Positions 16,755 to 24,224 of a DNA stretch of 27,536 nt are shown piece after piece (positions within the stretch are counted from its first letter, which is position 1; the number at the start of each line of letters is the position of its first letter). The stretch covers positions 1 to 27,536 of the forward strand of contig CAZMMV010000014.1 in NCBI GenBank assembly GCA_964567475.1, in the 5' to 3' direction. This DNA comes from CAZMMV01 sp964567475. Lineage in GTDB: Bacteria; Bacillota; Clostridia; Tissierellales; Tissierellaceae. The notes beneath the pieces are model-generated. The model saw nothing but the letters and a program-made list of their open reading frames with translations, ran no database searches and was not told the origin of the DNA. A program made the position numbers and the translations under genes.

Positions 16755-18906
16755 TCAGTATTTCTCCCTTCAGAGCCTTAAACAAGTTAATTATTCCATG
16801 TAATAGTATTACATATAAAATACCAATAAGTATCCCAAATCCTATTCCATATACTGTCCTAAGGATTGATAAATACATAGGTGTTCTTAAATGACTAAAA
16901 GTATTTACAATAGATGTCTGTCCTATTACAGTTAAAAGTCCTAATATAAATATCCCTATTTTCTTTCTATTAATAGCCATATATACTCCTGCTAATACAG
17001 CTGGAAAAGCCATTAAAAATTCTTTAGTTCTTGGTCTAGCTAACAATTTTACCTCTAAAAAATTTCTTAATATCATTTCAAAATCACTTGGTTGAATATC
17101 CGTCTCATGCCCTGTTCTAGCGATATAAACATATCCAATCCCAACTATTAATAAACCAGTAATTGCAGTTATTATCTGTATATTATCAAAAATTAATTCT
17201 TTTAAATCTAAAACATTGATTTTGTTTTCTAAATGTTTCTTATTTGTTTTATATCCAAAAACACCTAAAAATATAAATATATACAATAATATAGGCATTA
17301 TTTGAGCTATCTTAACTCCCCTAAATACATTTATTTCTAGTAGGTAATCAGTACTTGAAAGCAATGAACCAACAAAAACAGCTCCTATAAAAGATATCAA
17401 ACACATAGTTACTAATACCTTAATACCATTTGATATGCTGGCCCTTAAAGAATCCTTTACCCTATTTTCAATATAATATTTTTTCAATTTAGTACAGAAA
17501 TAAACCATACTCAAAGAAGGATATACCATTGCTCCAATAATGGCAAAAATAGTCTTAGAAGTATTTGGCGCTATATAGCTTGCTATAGGTATAAATATAA
17601 CACCTAATATAAATATTATTTTTTTAAATTTCATTTTTAAGTTTAATGTAGAACTTATTAAAATCATACCTCCAGCTAAAACACCTAACCCTATAAAAAT
17701 AGTTAGTATTAAACTTAAATAATTAGGCTTCATTGTACTACTAGTTCCTAACTCTATGCCATGTTTTCCAATTCTATCTTTCAAATTATTGAAAGTACTT
17801 TCATATTCTAATTCATCTGTTACATAAGAATATGAATCATGTTTAAATGGTCTAAAATAAACTAGTCTTACATTTCTTTCTGTAATTGCCCTATATAGGG
17901 TGTTTTCTATTTCCTCAGCACCACTATAATTATAATGCTTATATCTTTCCTGAATATACGGTGGCATACTAAATAATCTAACTGCATTATAGCCTAGTAC
18001 ACTTGCATATTCCTCTGTGCCTTTTTGCTTTATATGTCCTCTTTGAACTCCACTTTCAATAAGTGCTAATTTAGTATTGTTGTCTATCATAAAATCTACA
18101 ACTATATCTGAGTACTCAGGATAACCTAATGCTTGTGGACCTGCAAATAACATATATTTTGCTTTAACATTAAACTTTTCATAAGAATTTAAAATAGTTT
18201 CTATGTATTTTTTACTTTCCCATTCTAAATTATAGTTAGAAGCCCTTAATACTACTTCCAATCCTGATTCTTTAATAAGATCTATCTTTTCTTTATTATA
18301 TCCTAAACCCAATCTCATTAATTTAGATCCTTCTAATTCTTCTTTATCTTTATATGCTTTATTATCCTTGTCCATAAGAATAAACTTTTTAGCATATAAT
18401 GCTTCTTTTTCTGTTCCATGAATTAAAAATATATAATTATCCTTTGATTTGAATATTTTATATTTTCCTGAATCATATCTAGAATCTAATCCTTCTTCTA
18501 TAAAATTATAAAGCGAATCAGAATTAGTCCTTACAAGCAAATCATGTTTGTTTCTTTCTTCTTCTTCTAAATATTTTACAAATTCCACTGGATATTTTTC
18601 TTTCCAATCCAAGTCTTTCTTTACATTTCCCAACATCACTAATTCTACTGGCTCTCTTTTATTTACTAAACTTTCAAAGTTTTCTTCCATAAGGGCTACA
18701 GAGTTTACACCCCATCCCTTAAATCTTTTAAGCCACCAACTTAAATCCTCATCTGATTGCTCCACCATTTTTTCTATTTCATCTAAATCCAAAACTATAT
18801 CTACAGTTTTATTTTTAGACTCTATACCCATTCTATTAACTGACATTATACCTGATGCAATTAAAGCTATTAATATAAATACTGCCAGTATTTTATTGCT
18901 TTTCAT
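16747..18906 (-). CDS. DUF5693 family polytopic membrane protein
   Basis: A 719-residue protein. There is one N-terminal helix (about 5-25), a large extracellular domain (about 30-400, including LKRFKGWGVNSVALMEENFE and RLFSMPPYIQERYKHYNYSG), then about eight to ten helices to the C-terminus (for example YLSLILTIFIGLGVLAGG and IQIITAITGLLIVGIGYVYI). I recognise this as the DUF5693 family that regularly sits directly before csaB in Firmicutes. Topology suggests a role in export, polymer transfer or sensing at the membrane, but no reaction is known to me. AAGGGGTG precedes the ATG. It is the first gene of the six-gene operon; only a weak promoter candidate lies in the 60 bases upstream. Confidence 0.85.
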   Translation of the reverse strand: MKSNKILAVFILIALIASGIMSVNRMGIESKNKTVDIVLDLDEIEKMVEQSDEDLSWWLKRFKGWGVNSVALMEENFESLVNKREPVELVMLGNVKKDLDWKEKYPVEFVKYLEEEERNKHDLLVRTNSDSLYNFIEEGLDSRYDSGKYKIFKSKDNYIFLIHGTEKEALYAKKFILMDKDNKAYKDKEELEGSKLMRLGLGYNKEKIDLIKESGLEVVLRASNYNLEWESKKYIETILNSYEKFNVKAKYMLFAGPQALGYPEYSDIVVDFMIDNNTKLALIESGVQRGHIKQKGTEEYASVLGYNAVRLFSMPPYIQERYKHYNYSGAEEIENTLYRAITERNVRLVYFRPFKHDSYSYVTDELEYESTFNNLKDRIGKHGIELGTSSTMKPNYLSLILTIFIGLGVLAGGMILISSTLNLKMKFKKIIFILGVIFIPIASYIAPNTSKTIFAIIGAMVYPSLSMVYFCTKLKKYYIENRVKDSLRASISNGIKVLVTMCLISFIGAVFVGSLLSSTDYLLEINVFRGVKIAQIMPILLYIFIFLGVFGYKTNKKHLENKINVLDLKELIFDNIQIITAITGLLIVGIGYVYIARTGHETDIQPSDFEMILRNFLEVKLLARPRTKEFLMAFPAVLAGVYMAINRKKIGIFILGLLTVIGQTSIVNTFSHLRTPMYLSILRTVYGIGFGILIGILYVILLHGIINLFKALKGEILNE

Positions 18907-18966
18907 ACTTTACACCCCTTATCAATTAAAATTTAATACTATTTTTTCTATTGTTTAATAATTCTA

Positions 18967-19464
18967 CTACTCTATTCTATAATTACCTTTTATAAGAAAA
19001 AAAGAATCAGCAGTACAATGTAGACCTCTTCCATCATCTCTAGGAACAATAAGTAGATGATCTGTAGATATATCCATACCCTTTGTTAAATCCTTTCCAT
19101 TAGTTACATCAGTTAACCCATTGTCTACTATATACTCAGTTCCATTTTCAGATACTATGCTTATATTAGAAATTGATTTAGCCCTACCACTTCTAAGTAT
19201 CATCTCTGTACCAGCCTTACCAATAATAGATTTGCCAGCACTTACTTCAACAACTTCCCAAGAAGATTCTTTGTCAGGTCCCTGATTGTTTCCAGTCAAC
19301 TTAGAATCTATATAGTATTGAAGTTGAGTTATTTTTGTATCTACATAACTTAGTGTAACTAAAGGGTCTGACTCTGATCCTGGCTCTGAAAAAGAAACTC
19401 TTGCTCCTACTAATAAAACAACTACACCAAAAGCCAACCCTATTTTTTTAGTTTTATTCTTCAT
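18967..19464 (-). CDS. small secreted protein of unknown function
   Basis: A 165-residue protein. A hydrophobic segment at residues 8-26 (IGLAFGVVVLLVGARVSFS) acts as signal peptide. Next comes the segment SEPGSESDPLVTLSYVDTKI, which I recall as a conserved start of mature proteins in a clostridial family without a name, then a short helix (ITQLQYYIDSKL). A beta-rich domain follows, with VVEVSAGKSIIGKAGTEMIL, GLTDVTNGKDL and LLIVPRDDGRGLHCTADSFF. No catalytic motif is seen. AGGAGG lies before the ATG. It sits between the toxin-antitoxin unit and the DUF5693 operon without a clear terminator on its downstream side, so partial read-through into DUF5693 is possible. A surface or sporulation role is only a guess. 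Confidence 0.75.
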   Translation of the reverse strand: MKNKTKKIGLAFGVVVLLVGARVSFSEPGSESDPLVTLSYVDTKITQLQYYIDSKLTGNNQGPDKESSWEVVEVSAGKSIIGKAGTEMILRSGRAKSISNISIVSENGTEYIVDNGLTDVTNGKDLTKGMDISTDHLLIVPRDDGRGLHCTADSFFLIKGNYRIE

Positions 19465-19511
19465 TTGTATACCTCCTCATATGCTATGTTTTTTATTATA
19501 CTACAAAAATC

Positions 19512-19544
19512 AAAAAAAAATAAGCATTACTAATGCTTATTTTT
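19512..19544 (-). terminator. terminator of the toxin-antitoxin unit
   Basis: On the minus strand AAAAATAAGCATTA, one base, TAATGCTTATTTTT and a further T-run: a perfect 14-base inverted repeat (19516-19529 and 19531-19544) just after the toxin stop codon. Confidence 0.88.
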
Positions 19545-19557
19545 AAATATGTATGTA

Positions 19558-19908
19558 TTATAATTCTACTAGGCCTAAACTTATGTCCAAACATTCATTT
19601 ACTTTTTTCATCATTTCATCACTAAATCTTCCAATTTTTTCCCTTAACCTTTTTTTATCAATTGTTCTTATCTGCTCCAAAAGAACAACTGAATTCTTTG
19701 GTAAACCATAATCTGGAGCAGAAATTTCAATATGTGTTGGTAGCTTTGCCTTATTAATTTGTGATGTAATGGCTGAAATAATAATAGTAGGACTGTACTT
19801 GTTACCAATATCATTTTGAATTACAAGTACAGGCCTTACTCCCCCCTGTTCAGACCCTATTACTGGACTTAAATCTGCGTAAAAGATATCGCCCCTTTTA
19901 ACCATCAT
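19558..19908 (-). CDS. ndoA: MazF/NdoA-type endoribonuclease toxin
   Basis: A 116-residue protein of the PemK/MazF fold, very close to B. subtilis NdoA/EndoA: VKRGDIFYADLSPVIGSEQG, GVRPVLVIQNDIGNKYSPT, IISAITSQINKAKLPTH and LEQIRTIDKKRL. These toxins cut single-stranded mRNA at short sites (UACAU for the B. subtilis enzyme). The catalytic arginine (RPVLVIQND) and the threonine (SAITSQ) are retained, so it should be active. The ATG at 19906-19908 overlaps the antitoxin stop (ATGA) and follows AAGGTG; a second ATG is the next codon. It is expressed with the upstream antitoxin from the promoter at 20246-20274. Confidence 0.95.
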   Translation of the reverse strand: MMVKRGDIFYADLSPVIGSEQGGVRPVLVIQNDIGNKYSPTIIISAITSQINKAKLPTHIEISAPDYGLPKNSVVLLEQIRTIDKKRLREKIGRFSDEMMKKVNECLDISLGLVEL

Positions 19909-20186
19909 AACAAATCACACCTTCTTAAATTCAATTCGTATAGAGTCAACTCAATATTATCTTGTTCTATCCCTATTTCTGAAAGTTTTAAATTTAAATC
20001 ACTCATCTCTTTGTACCCATTTTTCAACCTTTCAATAATTTCTAATTTCTTTTTTTCTGCAATAAAAAGTTTCATAGCTTCCATAACAAAATCAGACATG
20101 TTTTTATATTCTATAGGAACCATGTCATTTGCTTCATCTAGGAGGTTACTAGGTAAGCTAACAACAACCCTTCTAGTTTCTGCCAT
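19905..20186 (-). CDS. NdoAI-type ribbon-helix-helix antitoxin
   Basis: A 93-residue protein. An N-terminal ribbon-helix-helix DNA-binding domain (RRVVVSLPSNLLDEANDMV, then MSDFVMEAMKLFI) is followed by a C-terminal toxin-wrapping segment. The segment NGYKEMSDLNLKLSEI matches the GYxEMxxxNL pattern of B. subtilis NdoAI. It should neutralise the adjacent toxin and may bind its own promoter. The gene order alr-antitoxin-toxin is the same as in B. subtilis. The ribosome site is unusual: a run of seven G (20194-20200) seven bases before the ATG takes the place of AGGAGG. Confidence 0.9.
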   Translation of the reverse strand: MAETRRVVVSLPSNLLDEANDMVPIEYKNMSDFVMEAMKLFIAEKKKLEIIERLKNGYKEMSDLNLKLSEIGIEQDNIELTLYELNLRRCDLL

Positions 20187-20245
20187 TGGAATGCCCCCCC
20201 AACTAATAAAAATAACAAATAAAATGATATAAATGGCTTAAACTA

Positions 20246-20274
20246 ATTATATAGCTATTATAATTACAAGTCAA
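20246..20274 (-). promoter_or_regulatory. promoter of the toxin-antitoxin unit
   Basis: On the minus strand TTGACT (20269-20274), 17 bases, TATAAT (20246-20251), one of the best promoters in the window. Its -35 overlaps the last two bases of the inverted repeat at 20273-20310, an arrangement that could allow autoregulation. Confidence 0.8.
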
Positions 20275-20310
20275 GAGAACTCTACCTATTGAAATAGGGA
20301 GAGTTCTCTT
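20273..20310. repeat. 18-bp-arm inverted repeat between alr and the antitoxin gene
   Basis: AAGAGAACTCTACCTATT pairs with the 3' arm AATAGGGAGAGTTCTCTT (one mismatch) around a two-base centre. It is long and stable, but neither strand continues into a T-run, so it is not a typical intrinsic terminator. It could end alr transcription by another route, shield the mRNA end, or act as a protein-binding palindrome next to the -35 of the toxin-antitoxin promoter. Confidence 0.8.
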
Positions 20311-20344
20311 CCTAATTCTTTAGATCATGAGATTATTCAAAAAT

Positions 20345-21520
20345 CTAACCCAATAGATAATCTTTGATATTTATAATCTTTCCATCTGAAAGATATACTC
20401 TTGGAACTCTTCTTCCAACCATGCAAACTATCTCATAATTTATAGTTCCTACTTTTTCCGCTATTTCATCCACATGAGGATATCCTTCTTTTCCATAGCC
20501 AAATAATACAACTTCATCATTTAATTTTACATCTGGAATATCAGTTAAATCTATCATACATTGATCCATACAAATTTTCCCTACAACTTTTGTTCTTTTA
20601 CCATTTATATATACTTCAGCTTTTTCAGTTAATAACCTAGTAAATCCATCTGCATATCCTATTGGAATAGTAGCTATCTTGGACTCCTTATCAGTAACAA
20701 ATATTCCTCCATAGCTAATGGAAGTGTTCTTTGCTACAGTTTTTATATGGGATATTCTTGTTTTTAAAGTCATAGCTGGCTTTAAATTTATCTCCTCTTT
20801 ATTTACTTCATCTGATGGATAAAAACCATAGAGCATAACTCCTGCTCTAACCATATCTAAATTATATTCTGGCAAATCTATTATACTCGCACTATTAGAT
20901 ACATGCTTAGTAGGTATTTCTAATCCAGCTTCTTCTAACTTTTTCACCATATTATCAAATTTATTAAATTGTTCCCTTGTAAAACTTTTATCCTTTTCAT
21001 CAGCTTTTGCAAAATGTGTAAATATACCTTCTATATATATATTAGGAAGTTTTGAAATTTTTAATATTTCTTCTAATGATTTATCTGTATTATCAAATCC
21101 GATTCTACCCATTCCACTATCAAGTTTTATGTGGATATTGGCAGTTTTATTTAATTCTAAAGCCTTCTTAGACATATGCTTGGCATCTTCATAAGAGTAT
21201 ATAGTTTGAATTAGATCGTGTTCTATTACTTTTTCATACTGACTTCTCGGAGTATATCCTAAAATTAAAATAGCTTCCATAATCTTAGCATTTCTAAGTT
21301 CAATAGCTTCTGTTAGCATTGCTACGGCCAATCTATCTCCACCGTTATCTAAAAATGTTCTAGCAATATCTACAGCCCCATGACCATATCCATTAGCTTT
21401 TACAACTGCAGTAACTAAAGCTTCTTTTCTAGTATGTTTCCTAACCTCTTTAATATTATGAGCTAAATTATCTAAATTTATCTCTGCCCATACAGGTCTT
21501 GTTTCATCTAAAGTAAACAT
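20345..21520 (-). CDS. alr: alanine racemase
   Basis: A 391-residue PLP enzyme interconverting L- and D-alanine for peptidoglycan. The PLP lysine lies in VVKANGYGHGA (about residues 33-43), the catalytic tyrosine in SYGGIF, and the C-terminal domain has VVGKICMDQCMIDLTDIPDV. The frame is open to a TTG at 21541, but AGAGGAGAG lies between that codon and the ATG at 21518-21520, giving the expected MFTLDETRPVWAEINLDN start. It follows the GerS-like gene by 17 bases, a pairing also seen in Clostridioides difficile (gerS-alr2) and B. subtilis (ydcC-alr). Confidence 0.95.
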   Translation of the reverse strand: MFTLDETRPVWAEINLDNLAHNIKEVRKHTRKEALVTAVVKANGYGHGAVDIARTFLDNGGDRLAVAMLTEAIELRNAKIMEAILILGYTPRSQYEKVIEHDLIQTIYSYEDAKHMSKKALELNKTANIHIKLDSGMGRIGFDNTDKSLEEILKISKLPNIYIEGIFTHFAKADEKDKSFTREQFNKFDNMVKKLEEAGLEIPTKHVSNSASIIDLPEYNLDMVRAGVMLYGFYPSDEVNKEEINLKPAMTLKTRISHIKTVAKNTSISYGGIFVTDKESKIATIPIGYADGFTRLLTEKAEVYINGKRTKVVGKICMDQCMIDLTDIPDVKLNDEVVLFGYGKEGYPHVDEIAEKVGTINYEIVCMVGRRVPRVYLSDGKIINIKDYLLG

Positions 21521-21537
21521 TTTACCATCTCTCCTCT

Positions 21538-22155
21538 TCAAAAAATATTTGTTTTTACAAATTTAAACTTTTCATAAATAACTTCAACTTGAATACTAGC
21601 AGTGTCATCAAATACAGCTAATTTATAAGGCATATAACTTTTATTGTCTATCCATATCCTACCAAAACTTCTATATTTATTTTTTTCTTTAAGATGAAAT
21701 TCAAAAACTAAATAATTTTTTCCACCTATCTTCTCTTTGCTTAGCATTTTAGCTTGATGAATATTTTCAAAAAAATCTCCCATAAGCATTTGTTTATTTA
21801 ATGATTTTATAGATACTAAAGAAATAGATTGATTTATTGATGGATGTTCAATAAATATCTTATCTTCTGTATTTAAAATTATTATTCCCTTACTTTCTCT
21901 AGGTTCTAATATCTCCAATCTGTATTTATTTGGTACAGTATATTTTTCTCTTATTAAATATTTTGATTCTTTTTCTCCATTATAAAACTTCATATTAGCT
22001 TTACATGTATAACCCTTGTATTTATTGAATTTTTTTTCAATTCTAGTAATAACTCTTTTTTCCTTTGATAATAATTTGCTATTACTGGACCAAGTACATG
22101 ATGTCATTAAAATTGCAATGATTAAAACAAACAATAGGAGTCTTTTCAATATCAC
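21538..22155 (-). CDS. GerS/YdcC-like lipoprotein (LolA-like fold)
   Basis: A 205-residue lipoprotein: N-terminal hydrophobic segment with lipobox MTSC (Cys 20). The mature part has the strand-rich pattern of LolA/LolB-like carriers (YTCKANMKFYNGEKESKYLI, KYRLEILEPRESKGIIIL, YRSFGRIWIDNKSYMPYKL). In C. difficile the homologous GerS, encoded next to alr2, is needed for spore cortex modification and germination; B. subtilis has ydcC at the same place. Assignment rests on fold pattern and synteny. The start is GTG (22153-22155) after AAGGG; a TTG two codons later is a possible alternative. It lies 8 bases from the upstream fusion gene, within one operon. Confidence 0.82.
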   Translation of the reverse strand: MILKRLLLFVLIIAILMTSCTWSSNSKLLSKEKRVITRIEKKFNKYKGYTCKANMKFYNGEKESKYLIREKYTVPNKYRLEILEPRESKGIIILNTEDKIFIEHPSINQSISLVSIKSLNKQMLMGDFFENIHQAKMLSKEKIGGKNYLVFEFHLKEKNKYRSFGRIWIDNKSYMPYKLAVFDDTASIQVEVIYEKFKFVKTNIF

Positions 22156-22163
22156 CCCAACCC

Positions 22164-23426
22164 TTATATCTGAATTTTTTTTATACTAATAGGAATGTTT
22201 TCTAATATATCACTAGCTATTAATCCATATTCACCCTTAATTTGTCTTCCTATATCTCCTGCTAAACCATGGGTAAATACAGCTAATTTTGTAGCCTTTA
22301 TAGGATCTATACCTTGACCTATAAATGATAATATGATTCCTGTTAATACATCTCCACTTCCTGCAGTAGCCATACCAGGGTTTCCTGTGTTATTTATATA
22401 AATGTCTCCCATTGGGGAAGCCACTATAGTATTATTTCCTTTTAAGGCTACTACTACATTATATTTGCTAGATATAAATTTAGAATAAAAAATTCTATTT
22501 TTTTGGATTTCATACACTTTTTTTCCTAAAAACCTTCCTAATTCTCCTGGATGGGGTGTCATAACAATAGGAGAATCTCTGTGGAGTAAAAGTTTTGGAT
22601 TAATAGATAGACAATTTATAGCGTCTGCATCTATTACTATTGGCTTTTTAAAATGTTTTATTATTTCTTCAATTATATATAATCTATCCTGATCTACTCC
22701 AAATCCAGGACCAATAGCTATAGCATCCATTTTGTCTATTTCCTTTAGAATCTTTGGCAATGAAATTTCTACAAAATGTCCCTTTCCCATATCATCTATT
22801 GGCTTAATTATAGCTTCTGTTAACTTTATTGATATTATATTTGCTAATGACTTAGGAACCATTGTGTATACTAGTCCTGATCCTGTTCTTAAAGCTGCTT
22901 GCGAAGTTAAGTATGGAGCACCTGTCATACCTAGACTCCCTGCTATAATAGCTACCCTACCATAACTTCCTTTATGACTATCTTTTCTTCTTTTTGGTAG
23001 CAAACCCATTATATCACTATTCATTGATATATTCATGTGATTTTCATATCCTATTCCTATAGCAAAAGCTATGGCATAATTTCTCTCATGAGAAATAGAT
23101 ATGTCTAAATTACTTAATCCTAATTCCTTCATTTTATTATCTAATTTAGCATTTATATTTATATAAGGTTTCCCTCTTTCATTGTGAAGAACTTCTATAT
23201 CATGCCAATTAATATATCCAATTCCACTTCCCAAAACTTTACTAATAGCTTCCTTAGCAGCAAATATACCTGCAATACTATTAACTTTATACTTTCTTTT
23301 AGAAAAGTATTCTATCTCTTTTCCAGTAAAAACTTTCTTTAAAAACTTATCCTTTTTTGCAGAAAATATCCTTTCTATTCTATTTATATCTACAATATCT
23401 ACTCCAGTTTTAATATTATTATCCAT
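22164..23426 (-). CDS. fusion of holo-ACP synthase (AcpS) and ADP-dependent NAD(P)H-hydrate dehydratase (NnrD)
   Basis: A 420-residue single chain. Residues 1-125 are AcpS: metal-binding GVDIVDINRIE, IFAAKEAISKVLGSG and the end ISISHERNYAIAFAIGIG. It transfers 4'-phosphopantetheine from CoA to acyl carrier protein. From about residue 138 an NnrD (YjeF C-terminal, ribokinase-like) domain begins: HKGSYGRVAIIAGSLGMTGA, the metal/ATP region VMTPHPGELGRFLG and the signature AGSGDVLTGI. It repairs S-NAD(P)HX using ADP. The NnrE epimerase domain normally fused before NnrD is absent, and AcpS takes its place with a linker of about 12 residues. The frame is continuous, with no stop or shift. The ribosome site is weak, and the ATG is 3 bases after the upstream stop, implying coupling. 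Confidence 0.9.
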   Translation of the reverse strand: MDNNIKTGVDIVDINRIERIFSAKKDKFLKKVFTGKEIEYFSKRKYKVNSIAGIFAAKEAISKVLGSGIGYINWHDIEVLHNERGKPYININAKLDNKMKELGLSNLDISISHERNYAIAFAIGIGYENHMNISMNSDIMGLLPKRRKDSHKGSYGRVAIIAGSLGMTGAPYLTSQAALRTGSGLVYTMVPKSLANIISIKLTEAIIKPIDDMGKGHFVEISLPKILKEIDKMDAIAIGPGFGVDQDRLYIIEEIIKHFKKPIVIDADAINCLSINPKLLLHRDSPIVMTPHPGELGRFLGKKVYEIQKNRIFYSKFISSKYNVVVALKGNNTIVASPMGDIYINNTGNPGMATAGSGDVLTGIILSFIGQGIDPIKATKLAVFTHGLAGDIGRQIKGEYGLIASDILENIPISIKKIQI

Positions 23427-23429
23427 AAT

Positions 23430-24047
23430 TTATCTCAATCTTTCTTTGTCTATTTCTTCTATGATTTTAGAACCTAACAATCCATGAAAAAATGTATATG
23501 TTTCATCTATCCATTCTTCATAATCATGTTTTATATTAATTAATTCCTTTAATCTTGTTCTTAAAATATATAATTCTTCTGTTGACTTATCTAATACTTC
23601 TTCCTTAATTTTCAATTCGTTATATCCATATTTTATTGTAGCATTTAACAATTTTGCATTTGCTTCCCTTATTTCTTGAGGTATGGTTTCTAATTCAAAA
23701 GTTAACTCTTCTAAGTCATTATTTATTATTTCTATTCTATCTTTATACTCATCTAAAAATTTTATATTCTCTTTTTTATTTTCATTATTTATTGAATCTG
23801 ATACCCCCAGTATCATTTTCATAGATTTTAATTTTTCTTTTTCTAATTTTTTAACTTCCTTTTCTATTTCTTTTTCTTTATCTACTTTTTCTTTTAAATC
23901 TTCTTTTAAATTTATTATATCTTTATCCTTAACATCTCCAAATAATTTAATCCAATTAGGATCTGTATGTAAAAATGGTATTTTGTTTTTTCTAAGTATT
24001 TTTTCATCTATATTTAGATTTGAATTTTTCCCAAATATTTCAAACAT
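23430..24047 (-). CDS. coiled-coil protein of unknown function
   Basis: A 205-residue, very charged protein without signal peptide or membrane segment. A short N-terminal region (MFEIFGKNSNLNIDEKILRK, then IPFLHTDPNWIKLFGDV) precedes a long Lys/Glu-rich coiled coil (about 45-85, INLKEDLKEKVDKEKEIEKE), a second helical block (about 95-180) and a C-terminal aromatic patch (EEWIDETYTFFHGLLGSKII). I do not recognise a named family. GAGGTGAT stands before the ATG. It leads the unit that continues with the AcpS-NnrD fusion, the GerS-like lipoprotein and alr, from a promoter at 24068-24096. Confidence 0.75.
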   Translation of the reverse strand: MFEIFGKNSNLNIDEKILRKNKIPFLHTDPNWIKLFGDVKDKDIINLKEDLKEKVDKEKEIEKEVKKLEKEKLKSMKMILGVSDSINNENKKENIKFLDEYKDRIEIINNDLEELTFELETIPQEIREANAKLLNATIKYGYNELKIKEEVLDKSTEELYILRTRLKELINIKHDYEEWIDETYTFFHGLLGSKIIEEIDKERLR

Positions 24048-24067
24048 ATAATCACCTCACTATATAC

Positions 24068-24096
24068 ATTTTAATCCTTATATGAATATATTACAA
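24068..24096 (-). promoter_or_regulatory. promoter of the coiled-coil/acpS-nnrD/alr unit
   Basis: On the minus strand TTGTAA (24091-24096), 17 bases, TAAAAT (24068-24073), 21 bases before the start codon. Confidence 0.6.
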
Positions 24097-24184
24097 TAGT
24101 AGAACCTTGCTTTTATAAAACTAGCAAATAAGAAGCCTTTAAGAAGATTTTAAAAAATATATCTATATTTTGCTTAAATTGAAC

Positions 24185-24213
24185 TTGACATTATAATAAA
24201 AAACCTTTAATAT
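24185..24213 (+). promoter_or_regulatory. promoter of the T-box/transporter unit
   Basis: Consensus TTGACA (24185-24190), 17 bases, TAATAT (24208-24213). Transcription from about 24220 would include the whole T-box leader. The 88 bases between the divergent promoter at 24096 and this one hold nothing else I can identify. Confidence 0.75.
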
Positions 24214-24224
24214 ATAACTTAATA

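Noticed and set aside
18548..18958. 136-codon plus-strand reading frame
   Set aside because: Antisense to DUF5693, Ser/Phe-rich composition typical of shadow frames in AT-rich DNA, no ribosome site.
20273..20310. Ordinary intrinsic terminator for alr
   Set aside because: No T-run follows the stem in either direction, and the stem runs straight into the -35 of the next promoter; listed as an inverted repeat instead.
21521..21541. Longer alanine racemase start (TTG at 21541)
   Set aside because: The ribosome site AGAGGAGAG lies inside that extension, just before the ATG at 21520.
22164..23426. AcpS and NnrD as two adjacent genes with a sequencing error joining them
   Set aside because: The frame is open from start to end without an internal stop, and both domains are complete with a short natural-looking linker; raw reads would still be a useful check.
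23683..24051. 122-codon plus-strand reading frame
   Set aside because: Antisense shadow of the Lys/Glu-rich coiled-coil gene; the Ser/Phe-rich translation simply reflects the complement.
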